Source: a virus. Taken from it: a DNA stretch of 42,013 bases. The position numbers and the translations under genes are program-made. The stretch covers positions 1 through 42,013 of the IMG/VR virus record IMGVR_UViG_3300017991_000187; one strand, written 5' to 3'. Each line of letters starts with the position of its first letter. Position 1 is the stretch's first letter. The notes below the pieces were generated by a model that saw only the letters and a list, made by a program, of their open reading frames with translations, ran no database searches and was not told the DNA's origin. Shown here in pieces: positions 23,285 through 31,788 of the stretch.

Positions 23285-23380
23285 GCTCCATTGCTTTTTT
23301 TACTAAATCAATGCCGTCTTTCCGGCTGTCAGCGAGACTAAATATCTCGCTTACCAATAATTTTTTTAGAGCAATGGAGC
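23285..23380 (-). ncRNA. structured RNA upstream of the tmRNA
   Basis: 96 nt. A perfect 11-bp helix GCTCCATTGCT/AGCAATGGAGC encloses a CTAAA/TTTAG pairing and two hairpins, GCGAGA/TCTCGC and GCCG/CGGC. No reading frame explains the stretch 23149-23490. It is probably a small RNA co-transcribed with the tmRNA; class not recognised. Confidence 0.6.
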
Positions 23381-23490
23381 TTATTTCACGGATAAGCAAA
23401 AGCCCTTCGCTAACTGCTCGAAGCGTCTCCCACCTACCCTACACTCTCCCAACCCACGCTTGCAATCATGGGCTGTCCTTTTCTTACCCC

Positions 23491-23518
23491 TCTATACGGA
23501 TTTCTCGACAAATTTCAA
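23491..23518 (-). promoter_or_regulatory. class-2 promoter motif, TTGAAA-16-CCG.TATAGA, for the tmRNA unit
   Basis: The block CCGTATAGAGGGG recurs at 31789, 38259 and 40470 as CCGTATAGAAGG. TATAGA at 23491-23496 and TTGAAA at 23513-23518. It is the only promoter-like site before the structured RNA and tmRNA. Confidence 0.6.
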
Positions 23519-23835
23519 CATCTTTTTTTGATTTTTTCGAAATCGAACGCTTCAATTTTAGCCTTCAGCCTATGACAGAGCTTCGGGTTCATCTTCCCTT
23601 GAAATGCCAGAAGAACCGTTGTCCAAAAGTAAGTACATTCGTCAAGGGCAAATCCCGAAACATGACAGGTCGCATGAGCCGCCACTTTGTTCCTTTTGCA
23701 GAATTGGGAAAGAACTCCCTCCACATGCTTTTCAATAGCAGCCGTCACCACATGCCTGCAATACGGGCCATTGAGAATACCCGCTATGGTCTCATAAGTT
23801 CTGCAAGCTTCGCAGTTTTCGTATTCATTGTTCAT
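23515..23835 (-). CDS. unknown cysteine-rich protein
   Basis: 106 residues, ATG 23835 with GGAG 11 nt upstream. Eight cysteines and several histidines (CEAC, YCRH, AHATCHVSG, CTYFW, LCHR) suggest metal binding. No known fold recognised. It overlaps the preceding zinc-protein gene by 11 nt and so belongs to the 24.9-23.5 kb operon. Confidence 0.65.
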   Translation of the reverse strand: MNNEYENCEACRTYETIAGILNGPYCRHVVTAAIEKHVEGVLSQFCKRNKVAAHATCHVSGFALDECTYFWTTVLLAFQGKMNPKLCHRLKAKIEAFDFEKIKKRC

Positions 23836-24055
23836 TCAACTTGTGCTCCAAGTAAAAAGGACAGTAGTCAGGCGGCTCATTCCGCACCTTCCGCATCTTC
23901 TCTCTGATGCTCAACGTTCCATCCCACGGAGGACACAGCACAAAACCAAAATTGATTCGACCATGCTTGCCGCTCCACCATCTTTCTTTGTAGCTGTCCC
24001 ACTGCGCTCGATTCGATTGAGCGAAACAACGAACACAAAATTCCTTCGTCAGCAT
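23825..24055 (-). CDS. small zinc-binding protein, paralogue of the next gene upstream
   Basis: 76 residues. FCVRCFAQ near the N-terminus and LCPPWDG, CPFYLEHKL at the end give a probable two-pair zinc site. The C-terminal (D/Y)CPFYLE(H/Q)(K/E)L is shared with the 24049-24306 protein, so the two arose by duplication. The start overlaps that gene's stop by 7 nt. Confidence 0.7.
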   Translation of the reverse strand: MLTKEFCVRCFAQSNRAQWDSYKERWWSGKHGRINFGFVLCPPWDGTLSIREKMRKVRNEPPDYCPFYLEHKLNEQ

Positions 24056-24306
24056 TGCCTTTTAAGCTCCTGCTCCAAGTAAAAGGGGCAATCCAATGGT
24101 GTCTCCATGCTGACAGGAATCTCGTCACCTTTGTCGGGACAGTAAGGGCAATAAACCGCCCCATGCTGTTCATAAAGCATCTCGAAAATCTGTTCATGGT
24201 CTTCGTTGGAAATGCCGAATTTTTCTGCAATCTCGGAATCATCATTGAAGAAATTCCGAGCACAGCAACGGCATATTTCCTTGTCCAGAGCTAATCGACA
24301 TCCCAT
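24049..24306 (-). CDS. small zinc-binding protein
   Basis: 85 residues. Cysteine pairs ICRCCARNFF, YCPYCPD and CPFYLEQEL indicate zinc binding. The middle is helical (EDHEQIFEMLYEQHG). It overlaps the upstream gene by 16 nt and has AAGGA about 11 nt before the start. Phages often carry several such proteins; role unknown. Confidence 0.7.
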   Translation of the reverse strand: MGCRLALDKEICRCCARNFFNDDSEIAEKFGISNEDHEQIFEMLYEQHGAVYCPYCPDKGDEIPVSMETPLDCPFYLEQELKRQC

Positions 24307-24887
24307 GTGGAAGGCTCTTTCCTTTTCTCGGAATCATAAATTGCATAGAGGTCGTCTTCGCTGCCGCTGACAGGCTTGACCATAACGGATTTGCCCTGCC
24401 GATTCAGACGCACCACTTCGAAGTAAATCCAATCCTCAGGAAGCTCCTCTCTGCAAAAGCAGGTCATGCCCTTGGTTCCTTCTTCGATAGGTGTGGCGAC
24501 AGGAAAAGAACTGCCGTTCTCGAATACAGCCTTGAAAACAAGGTCGCCGGAATCTGTTTCATCGAATACGGAATCGACCAACTTGGAAGGATAGCCGGAA
24601 GTATCTACTTCTCTGAGAATCTTCGTGCCGACCTCAAAACGACTCGGTGGAAATGACCTTCTTTGCTCCCCTCTATCGTCTCTCTGGAATCTTTTCTTGA
24701 ATCCTGCCTTCAATTCCTCGCTGAAATTCCTGCACATAGTTTGAAGCTCTTTTTCCTCCATTGATTCAAACACCATTGCCATGCCATCAAGCTCCGAAGC
24801 ACGTCGCGCCCGAAATTTACCATATTGCTCTTTACCTGCGCGGTACACTCCACTCACCAATTCTCTCAGTTTCTCTTTCTCGCTCAT
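24291..24887 (-). CDS. unknown protein
   Basis: 198 residues from ATG 24887 (MSEKEKLREL), with GGAAAGGAAAAACAG upstream. The first half is charged and helical, rich in E, K and R. The second half is a beta-rich domain (GDLVFKAVFENGSSFPVATPIEEG; DWIYFEVVRLNRQGKSVMVKPV). No family recognised. First gene of the 24.9-23.5 kb group. Confidence 0.7.
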   Translation of the reverse strand: MSEKEKLRELVSGVYRAGKEQYGKFRARRASELDGMAMVFESMEEKELQTMCRNFSEELKAGFKKRFQRDDRGEQRRSFPPSRFEVGTKILREVDTSGYPSKLVDSVFDETDSGDLVFKAVFENGSSFPVATPIEEGTKGMTCFCREELPEDWIYFEVVRLNRQGKSVMVKPVSGSEDDLYAIYDSEKRKEPSTWDVD

Positions 24888-24976
24888 CTGTTTTTCCTTT
24901 CCAATAGAACTGTCCAATAGGCTCCCTTCCTATTATCCGAGCCATTCACAAAAATAGTAAATGTCAAAGAGCGAAA

Positions 24977-25309
24977 TCAATCCAAGGAATAATACGCCAT
25001 CATGTCATGCGTCTCAGAAATCTCCTCCCGATTCCACTGGATGTTTATTGCATCCTCATACGGCCTGAAATTCTCTGGAGTCTGCGTTTGAAACACCCAT
25101 GTCTTCAGTTCTCTGTCAAAAACCCTGAGCGGATGCTCATGGACGCCCTTAGGATGGGTCTTACATATCTCCAGAACGGCCAAAGCCGTCTTTTTTGGGC
25201 TTCTAAACTCGCATTGATAACCATAATGTGGCAACACACTAAGAGGTTGCCAAGGCAGTCGCCCTCTCAGGCTCACCTGCAACTCGTATCTCGGTTGTTT
25301 CTTTGCCAT
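24977..25309 (-). CDS. unknown small protein
   Basis: 110 residues from ATG 25309 (MAKKQPRYELQVS). AAGGAA is almost directly before the start, and a TATAAT lies only 7 nt upstream (25317-25322, with TGGAAA 18 nt further), so if that box is real the transcript would be nearly leaderless. The sequence looks like a beta-sheet protein with one helix (KTALAVLEICKTHP). It overlaps the end of the HNH gene by 71 nt, which may mark the HNH insertion edge. Confidence 0.65.
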   Translation of the reverse strand: MAKKQPRYELQVSLRGRLPWQPLSVLPHYGYQCEFRSPKKTALAVLEICKTHPKGVHEHPLRVFDRELKTWVFQTQTPENFRPYEDAINIQWNREEISETHDMMAYYSLD

Positions 25310-26087
25310 CTTCCTTATTATACCTTTCTTTGGCTCTTCTTTTCCAGATTTTCTTGAAATGTTTCTTGAGCGACTTATACTCGGCCACGCTGCCACATAA
25401 CCAGAGATTGTCAGGAGAATCATTAGCTACGTTTCCATCTTTATGAAAAATGCGTTCCTGTGTCTTGAGCTTCCGCTTTATCATCTGTTCCATGACTTTT
25501 CTCGACCGTGACCGATAGCCTTTCTTTCGTTTGTCAAAAACGAGGACATGCCCTGTCTCTGTCTTGATTGTTCCTCTGGCAAACACCTTTCTGACCTCCA
25601 AATTGTCAGACGAATCATCCGTATTGTCGCCGTTTTTGTGGAACACTCTCTCTTCTTCTATGAGTTTACGACCGAGCTTCTGCTCCATTATCCAGCGGGA
25701 TTTCATTACCCATTTTCTCCCGACCTTGACATACCGATAGCCATGCGACCCAACACGTTCAGAAAGTTCTTCCTTACACTTGACGTGCGGAATGTCGATT
25801 TTTAACCGATATGCCAGATTGTAAATAGTCGAAACACTATGGCCCATCGCTTCGGCAACTTCCTTAGCTGTCAATCCTTTTGCAATATAGCCCTCGATGA
25901 GTTCACGCTTTTGAAGAAGCCTCATTGCCATCAGCTTCTTCCCATCATAGCCATACTGCGTTGTTATTTGACGCACCCATTCTCTTGTGACGCCAAAATT
26001 CCTTGCCGTCTGCGAGTGGCTACAAGTTTCCATAAGGTCTTCTATGACAGCTTGATGATACTTTCTCTGCTCCTCACGACTCTTCAT
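25239..26087 (-). CDS. HNH homing endonuclease with two HNH-like units
   Basis: 282 residues, ATG 26087 with GGAG at 8 nt. An N-terminal HTH region (CSHSQTARNFGVTREWVRQI; GLTAKEVAEAMGHSVSTIYNLAYRL) is followed by two copies of an HNH_3-like unit: RWIMEQKLGRKL-EEERVFHKNGDNTDDSSDNLEV, then VMEQMIKRKL-TQERIFHKDGNVANDSPDNLWL. Each has the H and N pattern of the beta-beta-alpha metal site. Tandem HNH repeats are uncommon and may act as an intramolecular dimer. Ends in TAG within the next gene. Confidence 0.85.
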   Translation of the reverse strand: MKSREEQRKYHQAVIEDLMETCSHSQTARNFGVTREWVRQITTQYGYDGKKLMAMRLLQKRELIEGYIAKGLTAKEVAEAMGHSVSTIYNLAYRLKIDIPHVKCKEELSERVGSHGYRYVKVGRKWVMKSRWIMEQKLGRKLIEEERVFHKNGDNTDDSSDNLEVRKVFARGTIKTETGHVLVFDKRKKGYRSRSRKVMEQMIKRKLKTQERIFHKDGNVANDSPDNLWLCGSVAEYKSLKKHFKKIWKRRAKERYNKEDGKETTEIRVAGEPERATALATS

Positions 26088-26157
26088 TCCGCAGGCTCCA
26101 AAGATACTATGCTGCCATCCAGCCCTATGAAAAACAGACAGTCAAAACCGCTGGTGC

Positions 26158-26322
26158 TCAGTTTACCTGCTGGTCGAGAACATTCACGAGAGCCTCAATA
26201 GCGCGGCTCACGCTCCTATTTCTCCGAACCTTGTTCAACTGAGCCTGCTCCAGAATAATGCCTTTGAATCTCGCATACTTGTCTACAGGCACTGGAGACC
26301 TTTTCACCTTATTTCTTTTCAT
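26158..26322 (-). CDS. small basic protein
   Basis: 54 residues: begins MKRNKVKRSPVPVDKY and continues with a helix rich in R, A and Q. GGGGG lies 6 nt before the ATG at 26322. The tail (VSRAIEALVNVLDQQ) could be a small helical DNA- or protein-binding unit. Weak resemblance to ribbon-helix-helix proteins only. It is followed by a short gap before the HNH gene. Confidence 0.55.
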   Translation of the reverse strand: MKRNKVKRSPVPVDKYARFKGIILEQAQLNKVRRNRSVSRAIEALVNVLDQQVN

Positions 26323-26364
26323 ATTTTCCCCCTTCTCATTAAGGCCCCTCTTCGTTTCCCCCTT

Positions 26365-26721
26365 TCATAGCTCAATCTGGTTAGACACGTCAAACACGAA
26401 ATATATGTGAATGCCAAAGCTGGCTTCGGCTTCGTACATGACCTGCCTGCCGCACTTCGATTCATACCATGTCTCGTAGACAAAAGTACCCTTCTTGCCC
26501 TCCAACTCATCCATTTCTTCAGAGAACAGAAGTTCTTTGTCTTCGGCCCATACTACTGTTCCGTTGCCTGAGTTCTGAAGCCAGCGAAACATAGTCAGGT
26601 CAAGTACCGCGCTGCTCCCAATATGCTCATCTGACAAACCAAAACGTTTGAAGATTTCTCCCTTTACATCATCCGAGAAACGAATCAGAGAAGCATCATC
26701 CTTAGTCTTGAAACTACTCAT
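26365..26721 (-). CDS. unknown protein
   Basis: 118 residues from ATG 26721 (MSSFKTKDDAS). First gene after a consensus promoter with a short leader. Mixed alpha/beta, acidic, with TFVYETWYESKCGRQVMYEAEAS and HIYFVFDV strands at the end. No family recognised. Confidence 0.65.
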   Translation of the reverse strand: MSSFKTKDDASLIRFSDDVKGEIFKRFGLSDEHIGSSAVLDLTMFRWLQNSGNGTVVWAEDKELLFSEEMDELEGKKGTFVYETWYESKCGRQVMYEAEASFGIHIYFVFDVSNQIEL

Positions 26722-26753
26722 GGTGTCTTTCCCTTCCAAGCCCTCTTGCTGTT

Positions 26754-26781
26754 ATTATACCACTCCCTTCACAATTGTCAA
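26754..26781 (-). promoter_or_regulatory. consensus promoter TTGACA-16-TGG.TATAAT
   Basis: -35 at 26776-26781 and -10 at 26754-26759, 16-nt spacer, extended -10. Drives 26365-26721. Confidence 0.85.
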
Positions 26782-26816
26782 GTCCTTTCTCAACATTTTC
26801 CACACTTTTTCCACAG

Positions 26817-27272
26817 TTATTCAACAGCGATTTTCAGCCCTCGAAATACCGCCGCGAAACCAGCAAAATTGCCTCCATCTGCCTTGTGCTTGCGTAAAAA
26901 GGCCGCAATCATCATTCCTCCGTCCGTCATCTTCACAAACCCATTGATGGTGCTCAGAATCTCCACAAGACCCGCTTCTTCGAGGTCTTCGAGACAATCC
27001 CAATCATCATGTTGAGGAAGTCTTCGTGTCTTGTCGGTTGTATCGTTTTCTTTCCAGTAACCGTCCAGTCTTGTACCATAATCCTCTTCCCAAGCCCCTA
27101 CGTGACTACGAGCACCGACCGGAAGAGGACAATGACTCTCAGACTGCCTGTTGATTCTCATCTTGGCGAAATCAATCTCGCCCACTCCCTTCTTACCATC
27201 CACACAAATGCACTCGATGTAGGCCAGTAAGCTCCAGTGGTCTTTGCCAAAATCCTCAATCTTGACTGCCAT
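26817..27272 (-). CDS. unknown protein
   Basis: 151 residues, ATG 27272 with AAAGGAG upstream. N-terminal half includes HWSLLAYIECICVDGKKGVGEIDFAKMRIN, C-terminal half a helix-loop-helix with EDLEEAGLVEILSTINGFVKMTDGGMMIAAFLRKHK, which looks like a winged-helix style domain. A typical small phage protein; I cannot name it. Confidence 0.68.
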   Translation of the reverse strand: MAVKIEDFGKDHWSLLAYIECICVDGKKGVGEIDFAKMRINRQSESHCPLPVGARSHVGAWEEDYGTRLDGYWKENDTTDKTRRLPQHDDWDCLEDLEEAGLVEILSTINGFVKMTDGGMMIAAFLRKHKADGGNFAGFAAVFRGLKIAVE

Positions 27273-27283
27273 GATACGCTCCT

Positions 27284-28420
27284 TTAATAGTAAAGCCCAA
27301 TTCTGCCATATTTTTTTCTCTTTTCCTTGCTTGGCTCATTATGATGTGCCCACCACCAGAATCCCGTCTGGCTTGCCACCATGACGACAATAAGCACGAT
27401 ATAAGACCAGAGAGGCGGTTCAATGGAAATGTAATTGAACTTATCCCATTCCTTGATGATGTAATTCTCGTAAACTTCCTTTTCGATTTTCGGAATAAGC
27501 TCCGTATTGACGTTGTTTTGAAGTAGAATTGTTTCGAGATTCCGCTTGACGATTTCCTGTTCTGTCCAACCAAAGACGTAACTCCATGTGGTTTTGTCGC
27601 CATCCGAGCCAAAGCAAAGCACAAGGTCGTTCTTCTTGCCACCAAACCACGCTGCTTCCTGCCAGAAGCCCATCTGCTTATCCTGATTGCCAAACCCAAC
27701 CAGTATGACATTGACTTTTTTGGTCGGGCCGAGCCGTGAATTCATCCTATCCCATTCGAGAAGATTCACACGGCTGGCTGTTCCTAAGAGTCGATTCGAG
27801 GCCCTCCAGTCCTTGTTCGCAGGATACCCGTAAACCTTGACATCCTTGGGAACCTTGGCAAAGGTAAAGACAGACGGAGCCGCCTTGACTCGATTGTGCC
27901 ACGTGTAGGTTTCGATAGTAGGATAGACATAGCCCGTATTGTTGTGGGCAACATAATCGTTTCTATCGCCGCCATCAAAACCAGGGCGGTATCCTTGTAC
28001 TGTTTCAATCTTATCCCCAAAATTCTTAACTATTTCGTCAAAGAAACTCTCAGTTATTTCCTTGACGGCTTCTTTTGTGCCATAGCTAATGTCACACGTC
28101 CAGTGTTTCCGATGAGTCCTGTGCTCCGTCGTGTAGTAAATCTCCGTCCGCTGATTTTTTCCACTACCGACCGTGCGCATGTGCATCTCCTGATATTCCT
28201 CAATCCATTTCGGATGATGAGTCGTTTTCACAATCTGGCCCGACCATGTTTCCACGTCGGTCGTCAAACCATGAAAGGCAATCAGATGGCAGATGCCCGA
28301 CACCGCAAAACCGACAACACTGCCAGCCACCCATTCCCACCAGACAACTTCCTTGCTGCGTATCCAGCAGAACGCTCCGACCGCAAGAGGAATACAAGCG
28401 AACAGGTAAAAGAAAAGCAT
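27284..28420 (-). CDS. membrane protein of unknown function next to LemA
   Basis: 378 residues from ATG 28420 (MLFFYLFACIPLAV), preceded by AAAGGACAGTAGG. Two N-terminal membrane helices (about 2-18 and 30-50) and one near the C-terminus (about 338-360) flank a soluble domain of about 280 residues with many aromatic residues. The gene follows the 108-residue gene by one base and, with LemA, forms a three-gene envelope-associated set. A role in host envelope takeover or lysis timing is possible but not shown. Confidence 0.7.
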   Translation of the reverse strand: MLFFYLFACIPLAVGAFCWIRSKEVVWWEWVAGSVVGFAVSGICHLIAFHGLTTDVETWSGQIVKTTHHPKWIEEYQEMHMRTVGSGKNQRTEIYYTTEHRTHRKHWTCDISYGTKEAVKEITESFFDEIVKNFGDKIETVQGYRPGFDGGDRNDYVAHNNTGYVYPTIETYTWHNRVKAAPSVFTFAKVPKDVKVYGYPANKDWRASNRLLGTASRVNLLEWDRMNSRLGPTKKVNVILVGFGNQDKQMGFWQEAAWFGGKKNDLVLCFGSDGDKTTWSYVFGWTEQEIVKRNLETILLQNNVNTELIPKIEKEVYENYIIKEWDKFNYISIEPPLWSYIVLIVVMVASQTGFWWWAHHNEPSKEKRKKYGRIGLYY

Positions 28421-28421
28421 C

Positions 28422-28748
28422 CTACTGTCCTTTCTCGAACCCTGTTTTCTTGCCTTCAGCATCAACAGGGTCGCCACTATCGCTCAAACGACATTCGTTT
28501 GGATTATGACCCTTCACGATGAAAAGACTTCTCAGCACCCTCAACAGATGAAAGCGAGGGTCATTTGACTTCAAATCCGTATTTGTCATTATGTAGTAAA
28601 TGACCGCACAAAAATCATCCATCGTGAAAGAAACTTCCACCTGACTGTCTGGAATGTTCAGAGTAATATCGGGCATTCCTACAATCCCTCCCCAACTCTT
28701 GAATTCCATGCCGTCAGGCTTGCTTCCCATCACCAGAGTCAGACTCAT
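28422..28748 (-). CDS. unknown protein between LemA and the membrane protein
   Basis: 108 residues. Its ATG (28748) shares ATGA with the LemA stop, so translation is coupled. Beta-rich start (GMPDITLNIPDSQVEVSFTMDDF) and a helix HLLRVLRSLF. No family recognised. Confidence 0.68.
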   Translation of the reverse strand: MSLTLVMGSKPDGMEFKSWGGIVGMPDITLNIPDSQVEVSFTMDDFCAVIYYIMTNTDLKSNDPRFHLLRVLRSLFIVKGHNPNECRLSDSGDPVDAEGKKTGFEKGQ

Positions 28749-29314
28749 TTCTTTTCGTCCTTTTTCTGAAATACCTCTGTGTCATCGTCTACGCCCGTCT
28801 GCATAGCTGCCTTAGCACGGGTCGAAGTAACAATGGTAATCGAAATCTTCTGCCTTCCGAGGATGCCGCAAACCATGCTCGAAGGAAACTTGTCCAGCAG
28901 ATTGTCGTGCTCTCGTTTCAAATCGACAAGTTCCTTCTGACGCATTGTCCAACGGTCGCGAGAGCCGGTAATGATGTTCTGGAGATTGTTGAACGTGCTC
29001 GTGTCCACGTTCGGCACGGACTCCTTAATCCAAAGAGCCAAAGAGCCTCCAGACTGGCTACCGCCACGGGCCTTTGCGTGTTCATTGAAGATTTCCTTGA
29101 GCGATTCGACCTGTTTGTCCGTCACCTGAGCCGATTGCCCAATTTTCTTGACCATGTTGTCGAACTCACTCTCGTTGTCCGTGTGCTTCGCGCTGATGGT
29201 ATTGCGAAGCCCCACTTCCCTGTTGTGGACACTGACACCATAGATGCCACAAATGAGAACCGTAATTACCAGCACAACCACAACACCGGCTGCTACCATA
29301 CATCCTTTGCTCAT
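28745..29314 (-). CDS. LemA-family protein
   Basis: 189 residues from ATG 29314 (MSKGCMVAAGVV) with GAAAGGAG upstream. One N-terminal membrane helix (about 6-26), then the LemA-type coiled helices: YGVSVHNREVGLRNTISAKHTDNESEFDNMVKKIGQ. The body (NLQNIITGSRDRWTMRQKELVDLKREHDNLLDKFP) fits the family's helical bundle. LemA proteins sit in the inner membrane with the bulk outside the cytoplasm. Their molecular role is not settled, but they recur in large phages. Confidence 0.85.
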   Translation of the reverse strand: MSKGCMVAAGVVVVLVITVLICGIYGVSVHNREVGLRNTISAKHTDNESEFDNMVKKIGQSAQVTDKQVESLKEIFNEHAKARGGSQSGGSLALWIKESVPNVDTSTFNNLQNIITGSRDRWTMRQKELVDLKREHDNLLDKFPSSMVCGILGRQKISITIVTSTRAKAAMQTGVDDDTEVFQKKDEKK

Positions 29315-29337
29315 TTTCTTGCTCCTTTCTAATAGTT

Positions 29338-30072
29338 TCATTCTTCTGAATACACTTCGTCAAGATACTCCTGCCAACATCTTTCTTCTTCCTCGGACAA
29401 CTTGAACCCAAGAGCTTCAATGTCCTTTTTCATTTGCAACATGCCTTCCTTCGCTTGCTGCTCATAATCCCTGACTTCGAAAGGACTCATGTCCAGCACA
29501 AGATAGCCAATGCCACGAAAGCTTTCTGTTAGCTGGAGAATGTCCTTCCATGACTTGGGAGCAGGCATCTCGACCATTTTGTCTTTCTTCGGGTCATACG
29601 AAGAGACACAGCTTATCTTTCCCGCATCGTAGAGACGCTGAGCCTGCCAAGACCTGCTGTCTTTTTCCTCCAACCTGTCATCACGCATCCGCATAGCATC
29701 GAGGCCTACAGCGGCAATGTCGATACCGCCAAGCCGAGTATATCCTTGATGGCTCAAGACCACGTTCCTGTGCATGTCCATCAACACAAGGCCATAACCA
29801 TTGGGAGCCAGACATGTATAATTGCCGTAGCAAGGAGTCATGTTGTGTTTGAAATTGCATTCGATGTGATTTTTCTTCTTGCATTCAGCGACATGGGAGA
29901 GCCAATCCTCTCGCATCCCCTGCCACATGTCAAGATACTCTTTCACGTGTGACGGATTCTTCTCAATGAAATCCAAGTTGTCCACGAACCACGGCATCGA
30001 ATTCGTCCACCGAGCCATTCGATGTTCCGTGCCGTTTGGCTCAACCACTGTCACTGCTACTGTGCCGCCCAT
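29338..30072 (-). CDS. unknown protein
   Basis: 244 residues, ATG 30072 with GAGGAAATC directly before it. A TATAAT lies only about 14 nt upstream, so the leader would be very short. Contains CKKKNHIECNFKHNMTPCYGNYTCLAPNGYG, a Cys/His-rich stretch, then a globular part rich in acidic helices. No family recognised; Ig-like or enzymatic motifs are not visible. Confidence 0.68.
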   Translation of the reverse strand: MGGTVAVTVVEPNGTEHRMARWTNSMPWFVDNLDFIEKNPSHVKEYLDMWQGMREDWLSHVAECKKKNHIECNFKHNMTPCYGNYTCLAPNGYGLVLMDMHRNVVLSHQGYTRLGGIDIAAVGLDAMRMRDDRLEEKDSRSWQAQRLYDAGKISCVSSYDPKKDKMVEMPAPKSWKDILQLTESFRGIGYLVLDMSPFEVRDYEQQAKEGMLQMKKDIEALGFKLSEEEERCWQEYLDEVYSEE

Positions 30073-30079
30073 GATTTCC

Positions 30080-30670
30080 TCACTTATTATACCATTCCCA
30101 ATATTTCACAACGAGAAAATCCCCATTGTCCAAAAACACTCTTGCTTCTTTTATTTCTCCATGTCCATCGGATGCAAGTGTGCAATCCGTATAGCCGCTT
30201 CCGATAAACATAGGGAGAAAACGATGATGCTTGAAAACCTCGTCGCCATTCTCGGAAACAATCATCCGCTTCACGTCGTAAAGATGGTCGTTCTGCATCT
30301 CGCGGGCATTATCCACCCAATCATCCAACATATTCTGGAACATGGTCTGATACCAAGTGCCCGCAAGAAATTGCTCGAAATGATTTGTGATGAGAACCAC
30401 CGGAACAATCCACCAATACTGCTTGTTCGTGTAAGGGCAGTCATACTTCGTTGAATCCAGAAGACACTGACAATCGACTCGCATCTTGGTCAGTGCCCTC
30501 CAAGGATTATTCAGCCGAGGAAAATTGCAGAGCGCAATCGAATCCATCTTGCCGATGTCACTGAACTCGAAAGGCACAAGATACTCGCCACCACAGAGAA
30601 CATCACCAATCTCTGGCTTGAGCATCTTGCCTGCTGGTGCCGGAATAACTTTAGCCAATGCGTCTTTCAT
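30080..30670 (-). CDS. unknown protein coupled to the DHH gene
   Basis: 196 residues from ATG 30670 (MKDALAKVIPAP), which shares ATGA with the DHH gene stop. Rich in W, Y and C (CQCLLDSTKYDCPYTNKQYWWIVPVV). Its last codons overlap the -10 box of the next gene. Function unknown. Confidence 0.7.
   Translation of the reverse strand: MKDALAKVIPAPAGKMLKPEIGDVLCGGEYLVPFEFSDIGKMDSIALCNFPRLNNPWRALTKMRVDCQCLLDSTKYDCPYTNKQYWWIVPVVLITNHFEQFLAGTWYQTMFQNMLDDWVDNAREMQNDHLYDVKRMIVSENGDEVFKHHRFLPMFIGSGYTDCTLASDGHGEIKEARVFLDNGDFLVVKYWEWYNK
30086..30111 (-). promoter_or_regulatory. probable extended -10 promoter TGG.TATAATAAG
   Basis: Perfect -10 (30086-30091) with TG at the extended position. The best -35 (TTGTGA, 30106-30111) is only 14 nt away, so activity would rely on the extended -10. 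It lies inside the end of the 30080-30670 gene. Confidence 0.45.
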
Positions 30671-31761
30671 AGCTGAAAATCCCGCTCCAAACGGAGACCA
30701 TGCTCTGTCCAAATCAGACAACCAAAACAATTGTTTTTCCTCTTCTCGCAGAACCATTCACCCTTGTCATTCCTTGAGAGCAAAGGCGTCATCCCATCCT
30801 CTGTTCTGAACTCTCCTGCTGTCCTGTGATGAGAACATTCTCTTTCATACATGCAATCTTCATCGTTGCAAAGAGGGAACTGCTTCTTGAGTCCGGCAAG
30901 CTCGATATTGACTTTTTCTCCAGCAACGGGCTTCTTCATCCAGAACGGCAGCACTTCACACTGGAATCCAGCCGCGCCCTTGTGACCGCCCCCACCATAT
31001 TTCTTGGCAATGGTGCTCACGTCGATGTGGTCTTTCGTGCTGAAAAGGCTGACCGTGTACTGCCTGCCATCGAAGACAAAGGGAATCATAATATCGTAAT
31101 CCTTGTCTTTGGCCGAATCAAAAAGACCGGAACCAGCCATTCCTTTATTGCAGGCAATGCAGTTGAAGCCTTCAAAAATGGTCTCGAAACCGTAACTCTC
31201 CAGATAGGATTGATTCTCTTTCGCATTGCGTTTGTGAATGAGCTTGCCCTTTTCGACAATCTCTTCAACAAGCGTTCTGTAATCTTCAAAAAGGCTCTTC
31301 CAGATAGGAGCATCCGGCGCGGTATCCATGCCTTCCATGCCGAAATGGAAATCGTCCGTCTCAGGCAGGAGCTTGGCCCAAATATCATAATCCGAAACCA
31401 AACGGACTGGATAGGGAATATCCTGATGGGGATGAACAAACTTCCAAGTCAGCAGGCAAGCGGCCTCACCGTCCTTTCTGAGGCCATCCTGAGCCTGCTG
31501 AGGGCCTTCAGAGGCCAGCGCAGTCTTATGATGGTCAATCCAGACTACTTGCTCTGTAATCGCAAGGAGACGCTCCCATTGGCCTTTTCCTTGAAGCGAG
31601 AAATCGACAATCCAGACTTCCTCGTTTTTGCCGATTCGCTGGAATGGGAAATCATCCTTGTAGTCCATCGGCATCAGTTCAATCTTCTGCTCAGGAAAAG
31701 CATGAAGAATGATAGCTGCCGAGCACTCGCCATCTAAGTCATTGTGATGCACCACTTTCAT
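30667..31761 (-). CDS. DHH/DHHA1-type phosphoesterase
   Basis: 364 residues. DHH motifs in order: HHNDLDGECSA (about 5-15), WIVDFS (about 50-55), VVWIDHHKT (D76-H77-H78), VSDYDIW (about 123-129), then DHHA1 with GGGGHKGAAGF (256-266). This is the NrnA/NrnB-type build; such enzymes degrade nanoRNAs or cyclic (di)nucleotides. A C-terminal Cys-rich extension (CNDEDCMYERECSHH...CFGC) is unusual and may bind zinc. The ATG at 31761 follows CAGGAG and a class-2 promoter. In this genome it could finish RNA decay or cleave signalling nucleotides used in anti-phage defence. Confidence 0.88.
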   Translation of the reverse strand: MKVVHHNDLDGECSAAIILHAFPEQKIELMPMDYKDDFPFQRIGKNEEVWIVDFSLQGKGQWERLLAITEQVVWIDHHKTALASEGPQQAQDGLRKDGEAACLLTWKFVHPHQDIPYPVRLVSDYDIWAKLLPETDDFHFGMEGMDTAPDAPIWKSLFEDYRTLVEEIVEKGKLIHKRNAKENQSYLESYGFETIFEGFNCIACNKGMAGSGLFDSAKDKDYDIMIPFVFDGRQYTVSLFSTKDHIDVSTIAKKYGGGGHKGAAGFQCEVLPFWMKKPVAGEKVNIELAGLKKQFPLCNDEDCMYERECSHHRTAGEFRTEDGMTPLLSRNDKGEWFCEKRKNNCFGCLIWTEHGLRLERDFQL

Positions 31762-31788
31762 ACGTTTCTCCTGTTTGTCTTCTACCCT

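Noticed and set aside
23236-23907. Plus-strand frames over 23.2-23.9 kb
   Set aside because: They overlap the structured RNA, the promoter motif and a well-supported minus-strand gene, and lack ribosome sites.
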